From: Betaproteobacteria bacterium
GTDB lineage: Bacteria > Pseudomonadota > Gammaproteobacteria > Burkholderiales > SG8-39
Direction: 5' to 3'
DNA length: 8,245 bases
Assembly: GCA_011391185.1 (NCBI GenBank)
Contig: JAABRB010000139.1
Location: forward strand, 1 to 8,245
Shown: positions 5,641 to 8,245 of the stretch, piece by piece
Numbering within the stretch: position 1 is the stretch's first letter
How the letters are laid out: every line of letters starts with the position of its first letter
Notes under the pieces: model-generated
The model's database searches: none
The model's input: only the letters and a program-made list of their open reading frames with translations
Told to the model about the DNA's origin: nothing
Made by a program: the position numbers and the translations under genes

Positions 5641-6812
5641 CCGAGCCCGTTGCAACCGCGAGTCTCATCGGTCGTTACCGCATTCTCGGGGAACTGGGTC
5701 GTGGTGCCATGGGCATCGTTTACGAGGCGGCCGACGATTTGCTCGGCCGGCCCGTGGCGATCAAGACCATCAACATGTCGACAGACCTGGCGGAACGCGC
5801 GGACCATGAGGCGCGCTTTCTTCAGGAAGCCAAGGCCGCGGGCGGCCTGAGCCACCCGAACGTCGTGACCGTCTACGACGTCGGCCGGGAGAACCATGTC
5901 CTCTACATGGCGATGGAGCTGCTTGACGGCGAGGAACTGCGCGACGTCCTCGCGCGCGGGCAGCTCCCGCTTGCCAGCGCGGTCGAGATCGCCGCGCAAA
6001 TCGCCGACGGCCTGGCGTTCGCCCACGAACACGGCGTCGTCCATCGCGACATCAAGCCCTCGAACGTCATGATGCTGCGCGGGGGCGTCGTGAAGATCAT
6101 GGACTTCGGCATTGCACGCATCCGCACTTCGGACATCAAGACCCAGACCGGGCTAAGGCTCGGATCGCCACGGTACATGGCGCCCGAGCAGCTGCTCGGC
6201 CAGGGTGTGGATCATCGCGCCGATATCTTCGCGCTCGGCGTCGTGCTCTACGAAATGCTCGCCGGCATCGCGCCATTCGGCGGTGACGACGTCCAGGAAG
6301 TCATGTTCCGGGTCGCGAGCTTCGACCCGCCTGCGCCGAGCCGGATCAATCCGGCCATCCCGACGGTGCTCGACCTCGTCGTGGCGCGCGCGATTGCCAA
6401 GGACCCCGCGCAGCGTTATCAGGACGCGCAGGCGCTCGCTCACGACCTGCGGGCAGCGAAGCCCGCGGCGGCGAACGCGAAGTCTCCTCCGCCTCGGCCT
6501 ACGGCGGCAGCCGGCGCCGCGTCCGCAACCCAGACCATGCCCCTGGCGAGAGCAGACATCGGCGGAGAAACCGGTCCGCGCCTGCCGATCTCGCGCCGGT
6601 TCGATTCGACCGCTGCGCTGCGGGCGCTTGCTGCAGCAACCGGCGCGAACCCCGCTTTCGAAACATCTTCGATATCGACCGGCGGGGCGTCCGGCGCAGG
6701 AGACCGCGTTACGCCCGCGGTGGCGCGCCCGCGTCGCTCACGCGGTCCGCTGGCGCTTTCGACCGTGCTGATTCTTGCGACGCTCGCCGCAGTCGCCATC
6801 GCGATCGGCTGA
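5637..6812 (+). CDS. Hanks-type serine/threonine protein kinase with C-terminal membrane anchor
   Basis: The 391-residue protein has a full kinase domain at about 14-272. The glycine loop is GRGAMGIVYEA (21-31), the ATP-anchoring lysine is Lys43 in VAIK, and the helix-C glutamate is Glu64. The catalytic loop is HRDIKPSN (136-143) with Asp138 and Asn143, the metal motif is DFG (156-158), and MAPEQ (181-185) ends an activation loop with several Ser/Thr (Thr164, Ser165, Thr169, Thr171, Ser177). Asp196 (HRADIF) and Arg260 (QRY) are also present, so it should be active. A Pro/Ala-rich linker (about 274-300), a segment around SRRFDSTAALRAL (319-331), basic PRRSRG (365-370) and a membrane helix (about 371-390) end the protein one residue later. 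No PASTA or other external sensor exists, so it is tail-anchored with a cytoplasmic kinase. GTG 5637 overlaps the preceding TGA (GTGA) and has GAGGA upstream, so translation is probably coupled to the cyclase-like gene. Confidence 0.94.
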   Translation: MTEPVATASLIGRYRILGELGRGAMGIVYEAADDLLGRPVAIKTINMSTDLAERADHEARFLQEAKAAGGLSHPNVVTVYDVGRENHVLYMAMELLDGEELRDVLARGQLPLASAVEIAAQIADGLAFAHEHGVVHRDIKPSNVMMLRGGVVKIMDFGIARIRTSDIKTQTGLRLGSPRYMAPEQLLGQGVDHRADIFALGVVLYEMLAGIAPFGGDDVQEVMFRVASFDPPAPSRINPAIPTVLDLVVARAIAKDPAQRYQDAQALAHDLRAAKPAAANAKSPPPRPTAAAGAASATQTMPLARADIGGETGPRLPISRRFDSTAALRALAAATGANPAFETSSISTGGASGAGDRVTPAVARPRRSRGPLALSTVLILATLAAVAIAIG

Positions 6813-6864
6813 AGCCCCGCCGACGCGCCGCATCCGATCGCCCGGATCGTGCGTATCCGGCCGA

Positions 6865-6882
6865 TGCGGGCGTCCGCCCGCA
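6865..6882 (+). terminator. Strong GC hairpin after the kinase gene, possible terminator
   Basis: TGCGGGCG (6865-6872) and CGCCCGCA (6875-6882) are perfect complements around TC, in practice a stem of about 7 pairs with a 4-base loop. It lies 52 bases after the kinase stop and 10 bases before the Shine-Dalgarno site of the next small ORF. No T-run follows, so it is not a classical intrinsic terminator; it may pause transcription, stabilise an mRNA end or affect access to the ribosome site. Confidence 0.35.
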
Positions 6883-6904
6883 CACCCCGAACAGGAGGAG
6901 CGTC

Positions 6905-6958
6905 ATGGAGAACCGCCGCAACTTTCTTGCCGACGCGACGAGGGCGGGGTCGTGGTGA
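6905..6958 (+). CDS. 17-codon ORF with twin-arginine-like motif, possibly frameshifted (continues to 7002 in -1 frame)
   Basis: ATG 6905 follows AGGAGGAG (6893-6900) at good spacing, the best ribosome site on the plus strand here. It encodes MENRRNFLADATRAGSW and stops at 6956-6958. NRRNFL resembles the RRxFL core of a Tat signal. A -1 slip on the GGGG run at 6946-6949 would instead give 15 residues followed by VVVIALLQQRGYVYLRP, ending at TAG 7000-7002, for a 32-residue product with a short hydrophobic part. It could be a real micropeptide, a gene with an indel or sequencing error, or the eroded start of a Tat-exported protein. I do not recognise a family. The evidence is the ribosome site and the motif alone. 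Confidence 0.3.
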   Translation: MENRRNFLADATRAGSW

Positions 6959-7038
6959 TCGCGCTCCTGCAGCAGCGAGGCTACGTCTACCTGCGGCCGT
7001 AGGCGCCGCTCGCATTCCGCGCGAAGCACGGCTCGCGA

Positions 7039-8245
7039 ATGGTTGCCGCTTCGCGTCTGCTTGCGGGAGTATTCGCCGCGGCGCTGGCAGCTTGCGGTGC
7101 AAGCGCCTCGATGGCGGCGGCGGAAGCGGGCGGAATCTCGCTCGTGCCGCTGGCACGCGTCGGTCCGTGGTCGGGTGTGTCAGGGCTCATCAGTTTTGGC
7201 GAGCGCCTGTGGTTCGTGAACAGCGTCAAGCACGCGGACCACAACTCCGCGGACGTCTACAGCTACGATCCGCGCAACGGTGCCGTGCGCTACGAGCGTC
7301 ACCTCTTCTCGCAGGACGCCGGTCGCCCCACGGTGCACGCGGGCCTGCTGTATTGGCCCTTCGAGGATGCGCGCTTCTCCGTCGGCCGGGGCGAGTACCT
7401 GCGCACCGACGGTCGGTCCTGGCAGTGGCGCGACTTCGCGGCGCGACGGCGCATCATGCACCTGCACGCGCTGCTTTCCCGGGACCGCTCGTTGTATGCA
7501 GGCACCGGCGGGTTCGTCGCGACATTGCAACGTTCCGATGATGCGGGCGAAACGTGGCGCCTGGTGTACGAGCATCGCAATGCGCCGGACTCGTTCAGCC
7601 GCGTCGTCAGCCTGGCGGCGCTGCGAAGCGTCGTGTACGTCGGCCTGTTCGCGTCGAGCGAGCGCGGCGTGAAGTTGCACCGGTTCGAGAACGGCGCGCT
7701 CGCGCCGGCGCCGGGGTGGCCGGCGGGCGATAGCGCGGACGCGCTGACCGCGTACGACGGCCGCATCTATGCGTTGCATCAGGAAGGAGACGTGGTGAAC
7801 GTCTGGCGCACCGACGGCGTCGTGTCGGAACCGGTGCGTGGCCTTGCCGGTGCCGCGGTGCGCGCACTGGCTCCCGGACCCGACGCGCTGTGGGCCATTG
7901 CCGTGACGAATCGCGGTGGCACTCTCTGGCGCAGCATGGACGGGAGCAACTGGACTGTTGTGCAACAATTCGAAGGCGACGAGCCGGTGGACATCGCCGT
8001 TCACGCCGGCCAGGCCTACATCGGCATGGTGGGCGCCGATGGTCGCGGCGCTTTGTATGGGCCGGCGCCGCCCTCACCCACGGCGGGCGCGCCCGGGCCG
8101 AAAGATATTCCGGCTGCGTCGCCCGGCCCGAACGATATTCCGGCTGCGTCGCCCGCCCCGGGCGGCGATCCCCCGCAGATGCTCGCGCAGCTCGACGTGG
8201 CGCTCGCCGACTACCCCGGGTTCGTGGCGGGTGGCGGCAGTCTTC
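7039..8245 (+). CDS. Putative lipoprotein with Asp-box/beta-propeller-like region (3' truncated)
   Basis: 402 codons are visible with no stop before the right edge. ATG 7039 is the first start after the in-frame TAG at 7000-7002; its ribosome site is weak. The N-terminus MVAASRLLAGVFAAALAAC is a signal peptide whose LAAC (16-19) fits a lipobox with Cys19 as the lipid site; a Sec cut after about residue 24 is the alternative. Residues about 35-340 contain short beta-rich repeats with Trp and Asp-box signatures: TDGRSW (123-128), a complete S-x-D-x-G-x-T-W box at 166-173 and SMDGSNW (299-305). This suggests a beta-propeller, sialidase/BNR-like in fold only. Residues 341-378 form a Pro/Ala-rich linker with two 10-residue repeats, and a further segment (QMLAQLDVALADYPGFV) begins a new region. 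The protein should be exported and possibly attached to a membrane. I see no catalytic motif and do not assign a function. Any link to the preceding kinase module is only by neighbourhood. Confidence 0.8.
   Translation, partial: MVAASRLLAGVFAAALAACGASASMAAAEAGGISLVPLARVGPWSGVSGLISFGERLWFVNSVKHADHNSADVYSYDPRNGAVRYERHLFSQDAGRPTVHAGLLYWPFEDARFSVGRGEYLRTDGRSWQWRDFAARRRIMHLHALLSRDRSLYAGTGGFVATLQRSDDAGETWRLVYEHRNAPDSFSRVVSLAALRSVVYVGLFASSERGVKLHRFENGALAPAPGWPAGDSADALTAYDGRIYALHQEGDVVNVWRTDGVVSEPVRGLAGAAVRALAPGPDALWAIAVTNRGGTLWRSMDGSNWTVVQQFEGDEPVDIAVHAGQAYIGMVGADGRGALYGPAPPSPTAGAPGPKDIPAASPGPNDIPAASPAPGGDPPQMLAQLDVALADYPGFVAGGGSL
8095..8154 (+). repeat. Tandem 30-bp in-frame repeat, two copies
   Basis: Units 8095-8124 and 8125-8154 are identical at 28 of 30 bases and encode GPKDIPAASP and GPNDIPAASP. 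A degenerate third beginning (APGGDP) follows. Both differences fall at the third codon position (GGG/GGC and AAA/AAC). The repeat lies in the Pro-rich linker of the putative lipoprotein and could vary in copy number without breaking the frame. Confidence 0.9.

Noticed and set aside
8104..8154. Repeats considered as CRISPR or mobile-element ends
   Set aside because: The copies are directly adjacent with no spacers, in frame with the protein, and encode a Pro-rich linker.

Overview
The window is a high-GC, gene-dense stretch of bacterial chromosome. Codon use (strong G/C at third positions), FadR-type GntR regulators next to CaiB/BaiF CoA-transferases, a leaderless NMT1-type binding-fold protein and a proline/alanine-rich Hanks kinase together suggest a betaproteobacterium (Burkholderiales or a near relative). 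This is inference from style only; no rRNA or taxonomic marker is present. There are no tRNAs, rRNAs, CRISPR arrays, transposases or other clear signs of mobile DNA.

Region 1 (1-437, plus): the 3' end of an SMP-30/gluconolactonase/LRE-like beta-propeller lactonase, cut by the left edge.

Region 2 (450-4405): a compact acyl-CoA metabolism locus built around a divergent control region. Leftward run a GntR/FCD regulator (1403-2173) and, 65 bases after it, an NMT1/THI5-like type-2 periplasmic-binding-fold protein without a signal peptide (450-1337). Rightward run a family III CoA-transferase (2359-3552) and a crotonase-fold protein (3563-4405), 10 bases apart and very likely one operon. The 185-base divergent gap holds a perfect 10-bp-arm dyad at 2231-2254, an AT island that coincides with the likely gntR promoter and is the probable operator. 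It also holds a second promoter-like element at 2319-2347 that would start the CoA-transferase mRNA only a few bases before its GTG codon. The likely logic is that a carboxylic acid is activated by CoA transfer and then processed by the crotonase homologue, under control of the local regulator; the substrate cannot be read from the sequence. The crotonase lacks both glutamates of classical enoyl-CoA hydratase, so simple hydration is doubtful.

Region 3 (4621-6812, plus): a two-gene signalling module with a GTGA stop/start overlap. The first gene encodes an N-terminal domain that looks like a class III nucleotidyl cyclase stripped of its catalytic residues, then one membrane helix, a PEGA domain and a Pro/Ala-rich tail. 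The second encodes a complete-looking Hanks-type Ser/Thr kinase with a Pro/Ala-rich linker and a membrane helix at its very C-terminus, with no sensor domain beyond it. This pair is the most interesting candidate for an undescribed system in the window.

Region 4 (6813-8245, plus): a strong GC hairpin, then the best Shine-Dalgarno sequence in this part of the window leading into a 17-codon ORF with a twin-arginine-like motif that appears frameshifted. Last comes the start of a putative lipoprotein with Asp-box/beta-propeller features and a tandem 10-residue repeat, cut by the right edge.
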